A DNA stretch of 22,208 bases from JAKSUT01 sp045616505 (GCA_045616505.1 JAZLGV010000086.1:1-22208); one strand, 5' to 3'; shown: positions 6,613 to 14,575, counted from the first letter of the stretch. The notes: a model not told the origin generated them from the letters alone. Translations and numbers: made by a program.

Positions 6613-8304
6613 CTAAACTTTTTCTGAAATATCAAATATAGTGTAGAATTCAGTAACTTGTTCGTTTGAAGAAACACCAATTTCACCATTCATTTTTTCT
6701 ACAAGTTGCTTTGTAATATACATTCCTAAACCAGTACCTGCTTTTGCACGTTTATCTTTGCTATCAACTTGGTCGTAACGTCCAAATACAGAGGCAATTT
6801 TTTCAGGTGGAATATACGCATCATAGTTTTTAACTGAAATTTTAATTTTATTATCTTCGCATTTTGTTATACAAATATCAACACTTGCACCACTTTTTGA
6901 ATATTTTATTGCATTAGAAATCAAGTTTGATAAACACATTTTATATCTGTCTTTATCAATATTTATTCTAACTTCATCTAATGTATTCTCAACTTTTAAT
7001 GATACATTATAAGTAACAGCATAAGCTTCTAATTCTTTGACAGTTAGTTCAACTATTGGAATAATGTTGTTATTTGTAATATCAAATTCCATTTTGTTTG
7101 CATCTAATTTTGATGTATCTAAAATATTATCAATTAAATATTTTAATTTTAAAGCATTCTTTTCTTGAAGAAGCAACATTTGATTTATATTTTCAGGAAC
7201 TGTTGCCTTAAACAATGTATTTACAATTTTGATACTACCAATCAATGCAGTCAAAGGAGTTCTTAATTCGTGTGATATCAAAGATATAAATTCTAATCTT
7301 TGTTTTTCAACTTCTTTTTCATTAGTAATATCAAGAGCTAATGATGCAACAAATTTTACGTTTCCTAATACATCAAAAATTGGAACATCAAATAATTGAA
7401 AATATGTTTCTTTACCAAACAAATCCATGGTAATTTCACTAATTCCCATTTCCCCTGTTTTTAATACATTATCAAACTGTGCAATAATGATATCTGCTGA
7501 TTGAGGAGAAAAACGATGTAAAGTTTTTCTATCTACCAAACTTTCTGATTCAACTAAAGTTATATTTTTTAACGCATTATTTGTGATAAGAACTTTACCT
7601 TTCACATTCTTAACCCACGCAGGATGTGGTATGCTATTAATCATGTGTTTCAGACTTTTGAATCGGAAAATAAGAATTGCAATAAAACTAAATGCGAAAA
7701 CGAATGTAATAATTGCAAATAGTAAAAATGATAAAATAAAAATAGTGCTTGTAATATGATTTGTATTAGTTGTGCAAACTACGACCAAATCATATTCGGG
7801 AATAGATTGAACATAAGAAAATCTACGTTGAACTACATATTTACTTCTGTTTGGTTCAATGTAAGAATATTGTATATAACCTGTACCTGTGGTATTTACT
7901 ATTTTAAATATTCTTTCATAAGCGGCTTTAATACTTTTGTGTTGGAAATTTTTGTAATTATTTCCAATATCAATTGAGTTTATTAATAATATTGCATTAC
8001 CTTTTGTATCTAAAACATTTAAGAAATCTTCCTGACCTGATGCTTTGTTATAATTATCAAAAGCATCTAGTAGCATATTTCTAGCTTTTTCGTGCGTTAA
8101 AGTTTTACTTTGAACATTTTTATCAGCCTCCAAAATCAAACTTGCAATAAAATATTTGTGGCTTAATGAAATTTGTTTTAGCGTATTATACATTTGGTAT
8201 CTTACAAAAAATACACAACTGCAAAAAATAATTCCAAGCGTGATAATCGAAAATAAAATTACTTGAATAGGTATTATATTAAGTATTTTTTTAAATTTAT
8301 CCAT
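6613..8304 (-). CDS. Membrane sensor histidine kinase (Cache-PAS-HisKA-HATPase), orphan
   Basis: This 563-aa two-component sensor kinase has the following order. Transmembrane segment about 12-34; extracytoplasmic sensor about 36-183 resembling a single Cache domain (TGYIQYSYIEP near 141-151); transmembrane segment about 186-214; PAS/PAC region about 217-332; HisKA about 335-400 with H345 in the H-box SHELRTPL; C-terminal ATPase domain about 445-560. The N-box is NLISNAIKYS (N464) and the G2 box is AGTGLGMYI (522-530). The G1 box is odd: it reads VKNYDAYIPP where families have DxGxG, so the usual Asp and both glycines are absent. No response regulator gene is nearby. Transcription probably begins from a strong promoter 38-70 nt upstream, divergent from the pepT operon. 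Confidence 0.92.
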   Translation of the reverse strand: MDKFKKILNIIPIQVILFSIITLGIIFCSCVFFVRYQMYNTLKQISLSHKYFIASLILEADKNVQSKTLTHEKARNMLLDAFDNYNKASGQEDFLNVLDTKGNAILLINSIDIGNNYKNFQHKSIKAAYERIFKIVNTTGTGYIQYSYIEPNRSKYVVQRRFSYVQSIPEYDLVVVCTTNTNHITSTIFILSFLLFAIITFVFAFSFIAILIFRFKSLKHMINSIPHPAWVKNVKGKVLITNNALKNITLVESESLVDRKTLHRFSPQSADIIIAQFDNVLKTGEMGISEITMDLFGKETYFQLFDVPIFDVLGNVKFVASLALDITNEKEVEKQRLEFISLISHELRTPLTALIGSIKIVNTLFKATVPENINQMLLLQEKNALKLKYLIDNILDTSKLDANKMEFDITNNNIIPIVELTVKELEAYAVTYNVSLKVENTLDEVRINIDKDRYKMCLSNLISNAIKYSKSGASVDICITKCEDNKIKISVKNYDAYIPPEKIASVFGRYDQVDSKDKRAKAGTGLGMYITKQLVEKMNGEIGVSSNEQVTEFYTIFDISEKV

Positions 8305-8348
8305 TTGTACTTCGATTTTATATAACTAAAACAAACACTACGACAATT

Positions 8349-8377
8349 ATTATACTCTCTAAACAAAAACAAATCAA
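8349..8377 (-). promoter_or_regulatory. Promoter of the histidine kinase gene
   Basis: On the minus strand TTGATT (8377-8372) and a perfect TATAAT (8354-8349) are separated by exactly 17 nt. They lie upstream of the kinase ATG at 8304 and give a leader of roughly 38 nt. Confidence 0.75.
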
Positions 8378-8405
8378 GGAATATAAACTATTATTAAAAA
8401 AATAA

Positions 8406-8434
8406 TTGCAACTAGCAAATAATATTTTTATAAG
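8406..8434 (+). promoter_or_regulatory. Promoter of the pepT operon
   Basis: TTGCAA (8406-8411) and TATAAG (8429-8434) are separated by 17 nt. Transcription would start near 8441, only about 5 nt before the possible GTG start at 8446. This supports translation from the ATG at 8470 instead. It faces away from the kinase promoter. Confidence 0.65.
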
Positions 8435-8458
8435 TTTTTAAACATGTGACTACGGAAG

Positions 8459-8464
8459 AAAGGG
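8459..8464 (+). promoter_or_regulatory. Ribosome binding site setting the pepT start
   Basis: AAAGGG lies 5 nt before the ATG at 8470. The upstream in-frame GTG at 8446 has no such site. Confidence 0.75.
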
Positions 8465-8469
8465 ATAAT

Positions 8470-9804
8470 ATGCTAACTATTCAAAAGACACTATTTAACA
8501 ATGCAAATATAATGAAAACACAATTAAAAGCCCCATTAACAAAACCAAATTCAAACAAATATGTAAATGTCGCAAACCTTATCAACAAAGATAGAATTGT
8601 AGATACATTCACAAAACTTGCTGTAATTGGTTCAGGCTCAAATGAAGCATTAGCAGAAGAAAGAATACCAAGTACAGATTCACAAAAAGATATCGCCATT
8701 TATTTAAAAGACGAATTAACAAATATGGGCTTTTCTAATGCAAGTATTGATGAAAACTTCATTGTTACTGCTACATTAAGCAATAATTCTGATTCAAACA
8801 AATCAATTGGTTTACTTGCACACTATGATACTGCAGAAGACGCACCAAATACTAATGTAAAACCTCAAATCCACAAATACCAATCAGGTGATATAAATTT
8901 AAAAGACGGAACTGTTATTTCAAAAAATGATTTAGCACCATACAAAGGTCAGGAGATAATCACTTCTGATGGTACAACATTACTTGGAGCAGATGACAAA
9001 GCTGGAATTGCAGAAATTTTAGAAGCATTAAAAGTATTAATCGAAAACCCAGAAATAAAACACCCTGAAATTAAAGTAGCGTTTACTCCTGACGAAGAAA
9101 CAGGTTGCGGAATTTCAAAATTCAATATTCAATCTTTTGGCGTTGATGCGGCATACACAATTGACGGAGATGTTCCAAATGTTATCGAAAATGAATCATT
9201 TAATGCTTTTAACCCAGAGATAATCATAAAAGGTAAAAGCACTCATTGTGGTTTTGCAAAAGGCAAAATGATTAATTCTATAAATGTTGCAAACTGGATT
9301 GCTCAAAAACTTCCTAAAAATCAAACTCCACAAACAACTGAAAAAAGAGAAGGTTATTATCATATTGATCAAATTTCTGGAAACGTATCAAGTACAAAAA
9401 TAAATATGCTTGTAAGAGATTTTGATTATTCAAATGCTCAAAAAAGAATTGAAAACTTGAAAAAAATCATAGATAAAGCAGAGAAAAAATTTGGTTGCGA
9501 AATAGAATTTAACGAAAAAGAACGTTATCACAATATGAAAGAATACATCGATAAATCACCAGAAGTTATGGATAACGCAATCAAAGGTTTGAAAATGTCA
9601 GGTTTAAAACCTGAAACAAAATCAATAAGAGGTGGAACAGATGGTTCTCAACTTTCTCAAAGAGGTTTGCCTACTCCAAATTTAGGTGCAGGTGGTCTAA
9701 ATTTCCATTCAAAATCAGAATTTTTACCAATCCCAAGTTTGACAAAATGTTGTGAAAATATTTTAAACATATTGCAAGTTTGGGCAGAAAATATTTCAAA
9801 ATAA
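8470..9804 (+). CDS. pepT: Peptidase T (M20 tripeptide aminopeptidase), N-terminally extended
   Basis: This di-zinc M20 metallopeptidase releases the N-terminal residue from tripeptides in the cytoplasm. Numbering from the ATG at 8470 (444 aa), the metal and catalytic residues are all present. They are H118 and D120 in LLAHYDTAED, D175 in LLGADDKAG, E209-E210 in TPDEETG, D232 in YTIDGD and H413 in LNFHSKSEFLP. The dimerisation-domain segment IIIKGKSTHCGFAKG follows at 251-265. The protein is about 35 residues longer than E. coli PepT. The extra part is at the N-terminus, before INKDRIVDTFTKLA, and is rich in Asn, Lys and Thr. The start is fixed by AAAGGG 5 nt upstream. The 298-aa unknown gene follows after 12 nt, so they form an operon behind the promoter at 8406-8434. 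Confidence 0.93.
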   Translation: MLTIQKTLFNNANIMKTQLKAPLTKPNSNKYVNVANLINKDRIVDTFTKLAVIGSGSNEALAEERIPSTDSQKDIAIYLKDELTNMGFSNASIDENFIVTATLSNNSDSNKSIGLLAHYDTAEDAPNTNVKPQIHKYQSGDINLKDGTVISKNDLAPYKGQEIITSDGTTLLGADDKAGIAEILEALKVLIENPEIKHPEIKVAFTPDEETGCGISKFNIQSFGVDAAYTIDGDVPNVIENESFNAFNPEIIIKGKSTHCGFAKGKMINSINVANWIAQKLPKNQTPQTTEKREGYYHIDQISGNVSSTKINMLVRDFDYSNAQKRIENLKKIIDKAEKKFGCEIEFNEKERYHNMKEYIDKSPEVMDNAIKGLKMSGLKPETKSIRGGTDGSQLSQRGLPTPNLGAGGLNFHSKSEFLPIPSLTKCCENILNILQVWAENISK

Positions 9805-9816
9805 AAGGCAAAATAA

Positions 9817-10713
9817 GTGCGAATATTACCAATTCAAAATTATCAATATAACCAACAAGTTCAAAACAATAAAAAATTTGTTGCAAAGCCTATCTCAAAA
9901 CCAATGGCGACACCTAGTTTTGAGCAAATAAAACCTGAATATATGTTCATCAACACAAAGGGTTATGCGAAAGATATGGATTGGGCAAAAACAACTGTTA
10001 ATATAATTAATGACGGAAAAAAACTTATTCAAAAAGATACAAAATTCTTTGATTTAATTGAATATGTTACAAATAGATATAACGCATACTATAGAGGTTT
10101 TGGTCTTTTTCAAGGTAATCAACACTTTGGTGCAAGACGTTTTGCCGTTACAGGAAATAGAATAGTTGATAAATATGAACCATACAAAGAAAAAGCAAAA
10201 AACTTTTTAGAAAGTCAAACAAAAGGTGATTTTTATAAAATGCATGGATATTTGCCATCACAAGATAAAGTAGTTGAATTAACAAGCGTAAAAAAGACAA
10301 ACCTTGGTGATGACTATTCAATGTATATTGAAGCGCCAAATATCAATGTTATCGACCCTGTATTAGAAGAAGTAAATTCTATATACAAATCATTAAAAAA
10401 AGAAACAGACCAAGATAAAATAACAAATTCTGTTGCACAAATCCATTGGCTTATCTCACAAGCAAGACCATATACAAGAGGTTCTGCAGGAGTTGCGGAC
10501 ATGCTTAGCAAAATGATATTTGAAGCAAAAAATATTCAAGTAAGCGAATATAAAAAAGACATAAACCCAAATTTAGAAGCGTTTTTCATGCCAATGAAAG
10601 AATATTGTGAAAAATACTCAACTTTCTTCGCCGAGCCTTTAAAACCAATAACAGAAGAAGTTGCAGAAATTCAGCCAAAACATCATTTTGGAATGTTTGG
10701 GATATTAAAATAA
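9817..10713 (+). CDS. Hypothetical protein with RPYTRGSAG motif, in operon with pepT
   Basis: This is a 298-aa protein of unknown function. It starts at GTG, with AAAGG 8 nt upstream and only 12 nt after the pepT stop. The first 40 residues form a Gln/Asn/Lys-rich, Pro-containing leader (MRILPIQNYQ... to TPSFEQIKPEY) without a signal peptide; the rest looks globular and helical. The most distinctive part is IHWLISQARPYTRGSAGVADML (residues 209-230), followed by DINPNLEAFFMPMKEYCEKY. I have an uncertain memory of similar HW...(P)..RGSA.IA segments near the C-termini of bacterial effector or toxin-like proteins. The spacing also faintly recalls the Fic motif HPFxxGNGR, but the catalytic His and GNGR are not present. 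It ends HHFGMFGILK. Existence is well supported; function is not. Confidence 0.75.
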   Translation: MRILPIQNYQYNQQVQNNKKFVAKPISKPMATPSFEQIKPEYMFINTKGYAKDMDWAKTTVNIINDGKKLIQKDTKFFDLIEYVTNRYNAYYRGFGLFQGNQHFGARRFAVTGNRIVDKYEPYKEKAKNFLESQTKGDFYKMHGYLPSQDKVVELTSVKKTNLGDDYSMYIEAPNINVIDPVLEEVNSIYKSLKKETDQDKITNSVAQIHWLISQARPYTRGSAGVADMLSKMIFEAKNIQVSEYKKDINPNLEAFFMPMKEYCEKYSTFFAEPLKPITEEVAEIQPKHHFGMFGILK

Positions 10714-10751
10714 TAAATTTAAGAATTAAAAAATAAAATTTTAAGGTAAAC

Positions 10752-10780
10752 TTGCTTTTTGATTATGTCCATGATATTCT
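10752..10780 (+). promoter_or_regulatory. Promoter of the tRNA-Thr/tRNA-Tyr unit
   Basis: TTGCTT (10752-10757) and TATTCT (10775-10780) are separated by 17 nt. They end 21 nt before the first tRNA base, a typical placement for a tRNA operon. Confidence 0.65.
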
Positions 10781-10801
10781 CTTCATGTACCTTAAACACA
10801 C

Positions 10802-10873
10802 GCCTCTGTGGCGTAGGGGTAGCGCACTCCCTTGGTAAGGGAGAGGTCACGAGTTCAAATCTCGTCAGAGGCA
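10802..10873 (+). tRNA. tRNA-Thr (anticodon GGT)
   Basis: All four arms fold. Acceptor GCCTCTG pairs with CAGAGGC; D-stem GCGT pairs with GCGC; anticodon stem CTCCC/GGGAG has loop TTGGTAA (anticodon GGT, reading ACC/ACT); T-arm ACGAG/CTCGT has loop TTCAAAT. The discriminator is A at 10873. CCA is not encoded and must be added by the CCA-adding enzyme. The length is 72 nt. Confidence 0.95.
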
Positions 10874-10899
10874 TATCTCTACAAAGTGTGTAACACTAT

Positions 10900-10986
<87 letters not shown>

Positions 10987-10990
10987 TTTT

Positions 10991-11024
10991 AAAAAAGGAA
11001 CTGAGAAATCAGTTCCTTTTTTGT
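10991..11024. terminator. Terminator of the tRNA unit (probably also of mtnN)
   Basis: A perfect 14-bp stem (10991-11004 with 11009-11022) is closed by a GAAA tetraloop, with T-runs on both strands. On the plus strand it ends the tRNA unit. On the minus strand it lies about 36 nt after the mtnN stop and can end that operon too. Confidence 0.9.
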
Positions 11025-11060
11025 TTTATAAATACGGAATATTCTTAAAAAAATATCCAA

Positions 11061-11786
11061 CTACTTAGACAATGTTTTTAAAATTGATTGAAGCAAATTT
11101 GCTGAAACATTCGCTGTTTGAATTTCAAATTCTGGATAATTTTCGATTTTTGTACCATCTGCTAAATCAGAAATTGCTCTCAAAGCAACAAATGGAACAC
11201 TATTCAAACTTGCACAATGAGCAATCGCAGCACCTTCCATCTCTGCTGCTACTGCATTAAACATTTCTTTTATCTCTTGTTTTTTATCAAGTTTTGCAAC
11301 AAACATATCACCAGAAGCAATACACCCTCTGTGAATTTTATCTTTTGAAAAATTTTCAACTGCGATATCATAAATTTTATCTGCCAAAACTTTATCTGAA
11401 TAAAAATAAGTAGGTTTTGAAGATTCTATACCATTACATACATAACCCTTTGCATAACCCAAGGCAGTTACATCAAAATCGTGTTGAACAAAAGAAGTTG
11501 AAATAACAATGTCACTTATACTCAATCCTTCTGCAACTCCACCCGCAACACCAGTATTCAAGATATAATCAGGAGAAAAACTATCAATTAAATATTGACA
11601 ACAAGAAGCTGCCGCAACTTTTCCAACACCACTTTTTGCAATAATAACTTTTGTATTATTAACATTTCCGACTGATGTAATAAAATTTTTGTTTTTATAT
11701 TCTTTCACATCACTCAAAAACTCTTTTACTAATGCAATTTCACAATCCATTGCCCCTATTATTGCAACTGTTTTGTTATTAAACAT
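11061..11786 (-). CDS. mtnN: 5'-methylthioadenosine/S-adenosylhomocysteine nucleosidase
   Basis: This enzyme removes adenine from S-adenosylhomocysteine and 5'-methylthioadenosine, relieving product inhibition of methyltransferases. At 241 aa it is of normal length. The opening VAIIGAMDCEIALV carries the catalytic-region Glu (E16). AAEMEGAAIAH holds E184 at the ribose-binding site, and ISDLAD holds D207, the proton donor. The 23-residue gap between the last two equals that of the E. coli enzyme (E174, D197). NTGVAGG (77-83) is the phosphorylase-fold glycine loop. Its ATG lies 8 nt inside the end of luxS, so the two are translationally coupled. LuxS uses its product, S-ribosylhomocysteine, making this a complete two-enzyme pathway. 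Confidence 0.95.
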   Translation of the reverse strand: MFNNKTVAIIGAMDCEIALVKEFLSDVKEYKNKNFITSVGNVNNTKVIIAKSGVGKVAAASCCQYLIDSFSPDYILNTGVAGGVAEGLSISDIVISTSFVQHDFDVTALGYAKGYVCNGIESSKPTYFYSDKVLADKIYDIAVENFSKDKIHRGCIASGDMFVAKLDKKQEIKEMFNAVAAEMEGAAIAHCASLNSVPFVALRAISDLADGTKIENYPEFEIQTANVSANLLQSILKTLSK

Positions 11787-12243
11787 AATTCATTTTCTCC
11801 ACAGACCAATTTTTCAAGAAATTTACAACATCTAAAGCAACTTCTTTCGCACCAGCTAAATCATGTTCTTTATAATGTCCACATTCTTCTTTTTTACTTC
11901 CTGGAATTTCACCTTCAAAATCTTTTATAAAATCAAAAGCTCCTCTGACTATATCAAGAGCTTCTTTATGAGAAATATTATCTCTTACTAAAAAATAAAA
12001 ACCAGTTCTGCAACCCATTGGTCCTACATAAACAATACTATCTTCAAACTTAGTATTTCTTGCATAAGTAGCAAACAAATGCTCAATTGTGTGCATTGCA
12101 CCATTTGGCAAATAATCTTCTTCTGGATTATTCGGCAATTTCATTCTTACGTCATAAGTAACAATATCACCATCAATACGTGATATATACATACCTTTTG
12201 TTAAAGTATCATGATTTACTGTAAAACTTGCAATCTTTTTCAT
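11779..12243 (-). CDS. luxS: S-ribosylhomocysteine lyase (AI-2 synthase)
   Basis: This enzyme cleaves S-ribosylhomocysteine to homocysteine and DPD, the precursor of autoinducer-2. Numbering from the ATG at 12243 (154 aa, normal for LuxS), it begins MKKIASFTVNHD, as the family does. The HTIEH motif gives metal ligands H51 and H55 and general base E54. C78 in GPMGCRTG is the catalytic Cys, and C121 in EECGHY is the third metal ligand. The alternative ATG at 12282 would add 13 residues that match nothing in the family. There is no strong Shine-Dalgarno before either start, so homology decides. The gene comes first in a two-gene unit with mtnN. Cyanobacteria usually use S-adenosylhomocysteine hydrolase instead, so gene transfer is possible if the lineage guess is right. 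Confidence 0.95.
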   Translation of the reverse strand: MKKIASFTVNHDTLTKGMYISRIDGDIVTYDVRMKLPNNPEEDYLPNGAMHTIEHLFATYARNTKFEDSIVYVGPMGCRTGFYFLVRDNISHKEALDIVRGAFDFIKDFEGEIPGSKKEECGHYKEHDLAGAKEVALDVVNFLKNWSVEKMNYV

Positions 12244-12341
12244 ACCAACATAATAACATAAAAAACCGATATTCAAAAACATTAAATATCTTTATTTTTG
12301 TTAAGAAACACCGTTTTAAAATACTGTTTTTGTGGCATATA

Positions 12342-12347
12342 TATAAT
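12342..12347 (+). promoter_or_regulatory. Possible -10 element for the cNMP-binding protein gene
   Basis: There is a perfect TATAAT in the divergent region with no convincing -35 at the usual distance. It would give a leader of about 90 nt that contains a run of seven Cs (12377-12383). Lack of a -35 would fit activator dependence, but that is inference. Confidence 0.35.
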
Positions 12348-12445
12348 GAGTGTCGAGAAAATATATTTTATTTATTCCCCCCCGAAAAAGAGTCCTATTA
12401 GTGTATCTCATCTAAAACTGCATTTTAATAATTAGGAGTAATGTT

Positions 12446-12928
12446 ATGTACCATTCTTTTGACAAAGAGGTTATAACCCCACAAAGTCTTGCGCGTATTC
12501 CTTTCTTCCAAAATTTAAAAATGGAATACATTGAGCTATTATCAAAAAAAATCAATCTTTGTAAACTAAAAGAAGGGTCGTTAATTATCTCTGAAGGTGA
12601 TACAACACAAAAAATGTACTTCATCATTGATGGTAGTGTAAATGTTTACAGACGAACATACAAAGGCAAAGATGAAACAATTTGCACACTATCTGCACCA
12701 ACTTATTTTGGAGAAATGTCAATAATTGATGGTGGACCACGTTCTGCAAGTGTTACAGCAAAAACAGATGTTGTCCTTGCCGAATTAAAATGGGAAGACA
12801 TGAGATACTTGTTTGATGACAAACCTGAAATTATGAGTTATATTTTCAAGAATATAGCAAGCACACTTAGCTTACGTTTAAGAAGATTAAACGGTCTATA
12901 TTCACACCAAACACACGATTTAGCATAA
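12446..12928 (+). CDS. Single-domain cyclic-nucleotide-binding protein
   Basis: This 160-aa protein consists of one cyclic-nucleotide-binding (CRP/PKA-type) beta-roll plus a C-terminal helix. Beta-roll features are GSLIISEGD (44-52), MYFIIDGSVNVY (57-68) and the phosphate-binding cassette YFGEMSIIDGGPRSASVTA (87-105). The cassette has E90 to contact the ribose and R99 to contact the phosphate, spaced as in PKA-type domains. It should therefore be able to bind cAMP or cGMP. There is no helix-turn-helix after the long helix (DDKPEIMSYIF... to about 150), so it is not a complete CRP-type transcription factor. It more likely acts through protein contacts. The Shine-Dalgarno is good (AGGAGTAATGTT before ATG). 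It converges on tgt with 2 nt between the genes. Confidence 0.88.
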   Translation: MYHSFDKEVITPQSLARIPFFQNLKMEYIELLSKKINLCKLKEGSLIISEGDTTQKMYFIIDGSVNVYRRTYKGKDETICTLSAPTYFGEMSIIDGGPRSASVTAKTDVVLAELKWEDMRYLFDDKPEIMSYIFKNIASTLSLRLRRLNGLYSHQTHDLA

Positions 12929-12930
12929 AT

Positions 12931-14067
12931 TTATTTTTTTCTCATAACATCATAATGTTTGGCAACAAATTCATCAAATTCATCATTTAAAATTGCTTGT
13001 CTTGCTTGTTTTACAAAATCAAGCAAAAATTGTGTGTTATGAATAGACAATAAAGTTTGACCTGTTGCTTCTCCACATCTGTAAAGATGTCTTATATATG
13101 CTCTTGAATGATTTTTGCAAGCATAACAATTGCAAGCACTATCTAATGGTGAAGCATCGTCTTCAAATTGTTTATTTTTAATATTCTTTTTACCTTCATA
13201 AGTAAAGAAAGAACCATGTCTTGCGTTTCTTGTAGGAAGAACGCAATCAAACATATCAACTCCTCTTAAAATTCCATCCATCAAATCTTCTGGAGTACCA
13301 ACACCCATCAAATAACGAGGTTTATCTTGAGGTAGTCTATCGGTTGTAAATTTTACAAATTTATTCATTATATCTAGCGGTTCACCTACACTCAAACCAC
13401 CTATTGCATATCCTACTGCATCTTTATATGTAGAAATTACTCTTGCGCTTTCTTCTCGTAAATCTTCATAGAAAGCACCTTGAACAATTGGGAATAACGC
13501 TTGTCTTGGATTTGTATGAGCCTGCATACAACGTTCCAACCATCTATGAGTTCTTTCCATTGCATGCTTCGCATCTTTCCAAGAACAAGGATAAGGCGCA
13601 CATTGGTCAAAAGCCATTGCAATATCAGCGCCTATATCTTCTTGAATTTCCATAGATTTTTCAGGTGTAATGTAATGTTCTTGACCGCTTTTTGGGTCTT
13701 TAAATTTTACACCATCTTCTGTAATTGTATTAATATTAGCCAATGAAAAGACTTGAAAACCGCCGGAATCAGTCAAAACTGGTCTATGCCAATTCATCCA
13801 ACCATGTATTCCGCCAAAATTTCTTATACGTTTTGTACCTGCTTTCAAATACAAATGAAAAGAATTTGCAAGAATTATATGAGGTTGAGTTTGTTCTAAA
13901 TGGTAATTTGTAAGCATTTTTACAGTTGAATTTGTTCCAACAGGCATGAAAATCGGAGTTTCAATATCACCGTGAGGAGTATGCAAAACACCAGCTCTCG
14001 CACCAGTTTTTTTGCAAGTGTGAACAAGTTTATAATTAAAATACTCTTTCCATTTAGATGTATCCAT
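12931..14067 (-). CDS. tgt: tRNA-guanine transglycosylase (queuine tRNA-ribosyltransferase)
   Basis: This enzyme exchanges the wobble guanine of GUN anticodons for preQ1, the committed step of queuosine insertion in tRNA-Tyr, His, Asn and Asp. At 378 aa it is full length. D100 in LTDSGGFQVFS and D274 in VDMFDCVLPTRNARHG are the catalytic acids, and D154 in AMAFDQCAPYP recognises the base. The zinc site is C312-x-C314-x-x-C317 with H343 in SIHNTQFL. GGLSVGE (223-229) is the usual glycine loop. Its ATG shares one base with the ndk stop codon (TAATG), so it is translated by re-initiation after ndk. One of its likely substrates, tRNA-Tyr(GTA), is encoded at 10900-10985. No preQ1 biosynthesis gene is present in the window. 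Confidence 0.96.
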   Translation of the reverse strand: MDTSKWKEYFNYKLVHTCKKTGARAGVLHTPHGDIETPIFMPVGTNSTVKMLTNYHLEQTQPHIILANSFHLYLKAGTKRIRNFGGIHGWMNWHRPVLTDSGGFQVFSLANINTITEDGVKFKDPKSGQEHYITPEKSMEIQEDIGADIAMAFDQCAPYPCSWKDAKHAMERTHRWLERCMQAHTNPRQALFPIVQGAFYEDLREESARVISTYKDAVGYAIGGLSVGEPLDIMNKFVKFTTDRLPQDKPRYLMGVGTPEDLMDGILRGVDMFDCVLPTRNARHGSFFTYEGKKNIKNKQFEDDASPLDSACNCYACKNHSRAYIRHLYRCGEATGQTLLSIHNTQFLLDFVKQARQAILNDEFDEFVAKHYDVMRKK

Positions 14068-14540
14068 TATTCTTCACATTCTCTCATAATCATTTCAAGC
14101 ATAGTTTCCCAACCATCACAAATTTCTTCTTCTTTAAAATACAAATTGATTTCTCTTTCTGCACTTTCTTTTGAATCTGAACCGTGAATTGAGTTATATC
14201 TCATAACTTGAGCAAAATCACCTCTGATAGAACCAACTTCTGCATCATTCGGATCTGTTTTACCCATAAATTTTCTAATACCAGAAATCGCATTTTCACC
14301 CTGCAAAACCATAGCGATAATTGGACCACTTGTAATAAATCTAACAAGTCCTTCATAAAAAGGTTTGCCAACATGTTCTGCATAATGTTTTGCTGCTAAT
14401 TCTTCATCAACTTGAAGCATTTTTAGAGCAACAATTTTGTAACCTTTGTCTTCAATCTTTCTGATGATTCTACCAATTAAACCTCTTTTTACCGCATCAG
14501 GTTTGATTGCAACGAATGTTCTTTCTTCATTTGTTAACAT
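14067..14540 (-). CDS. ndk: Nucleoside diphosphate kinase
   Basis: This enzyme transfers the gamma-phosphate of ATP to nucleoside diphosphates, balancing NTP and dNTP pools. At 157 aa it is slightly longer than the usual 140-150. It starts ERTFVAIKPDAVKRGLIG (6-23). It carries the nucleotide-binding EVGSIRGDF (101-109) and the phosphorylated His, H119, in YNSIHGSDS. A C-terminal tail with ICDGWETMLEM follows. It is preceded by a good AGAGGG Shine-Dalgarno and by a consensus-like promoter whose -35 lies inside the terminator of the AAA gene. It is the first gene of the ndk-tgt operon, joined through a one-base stop/start overlap. Confidence 0.97.
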   Translation of the reverse strand: MLTNEERTFVAIKPDAVKRGLIGRIIRKIEDKGYKIVALKMLQVDEELAAKHYAEHVGKPFYEGLVRFITSGPIIAMVLQGENAISGIRKFMGKTDPNDAEVGSIRGDFAQVMRYNSIHGSDSKESAEREINLYFKEEEICDGWETMLEMIMRECEE

Positions 14541-14575
14541 ATAAAACTACCCTCTTTTTTGTCCATTACTATATA

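Noticed and set aside
11030..11056. GGAATATT/AATATCC imperfect hairpin after mtnN
   Set aside because: The stem is short, AT-only at its core and bulged, with no T-run. The strong hairpin at 10991-11022 can serve as the terminator instead.
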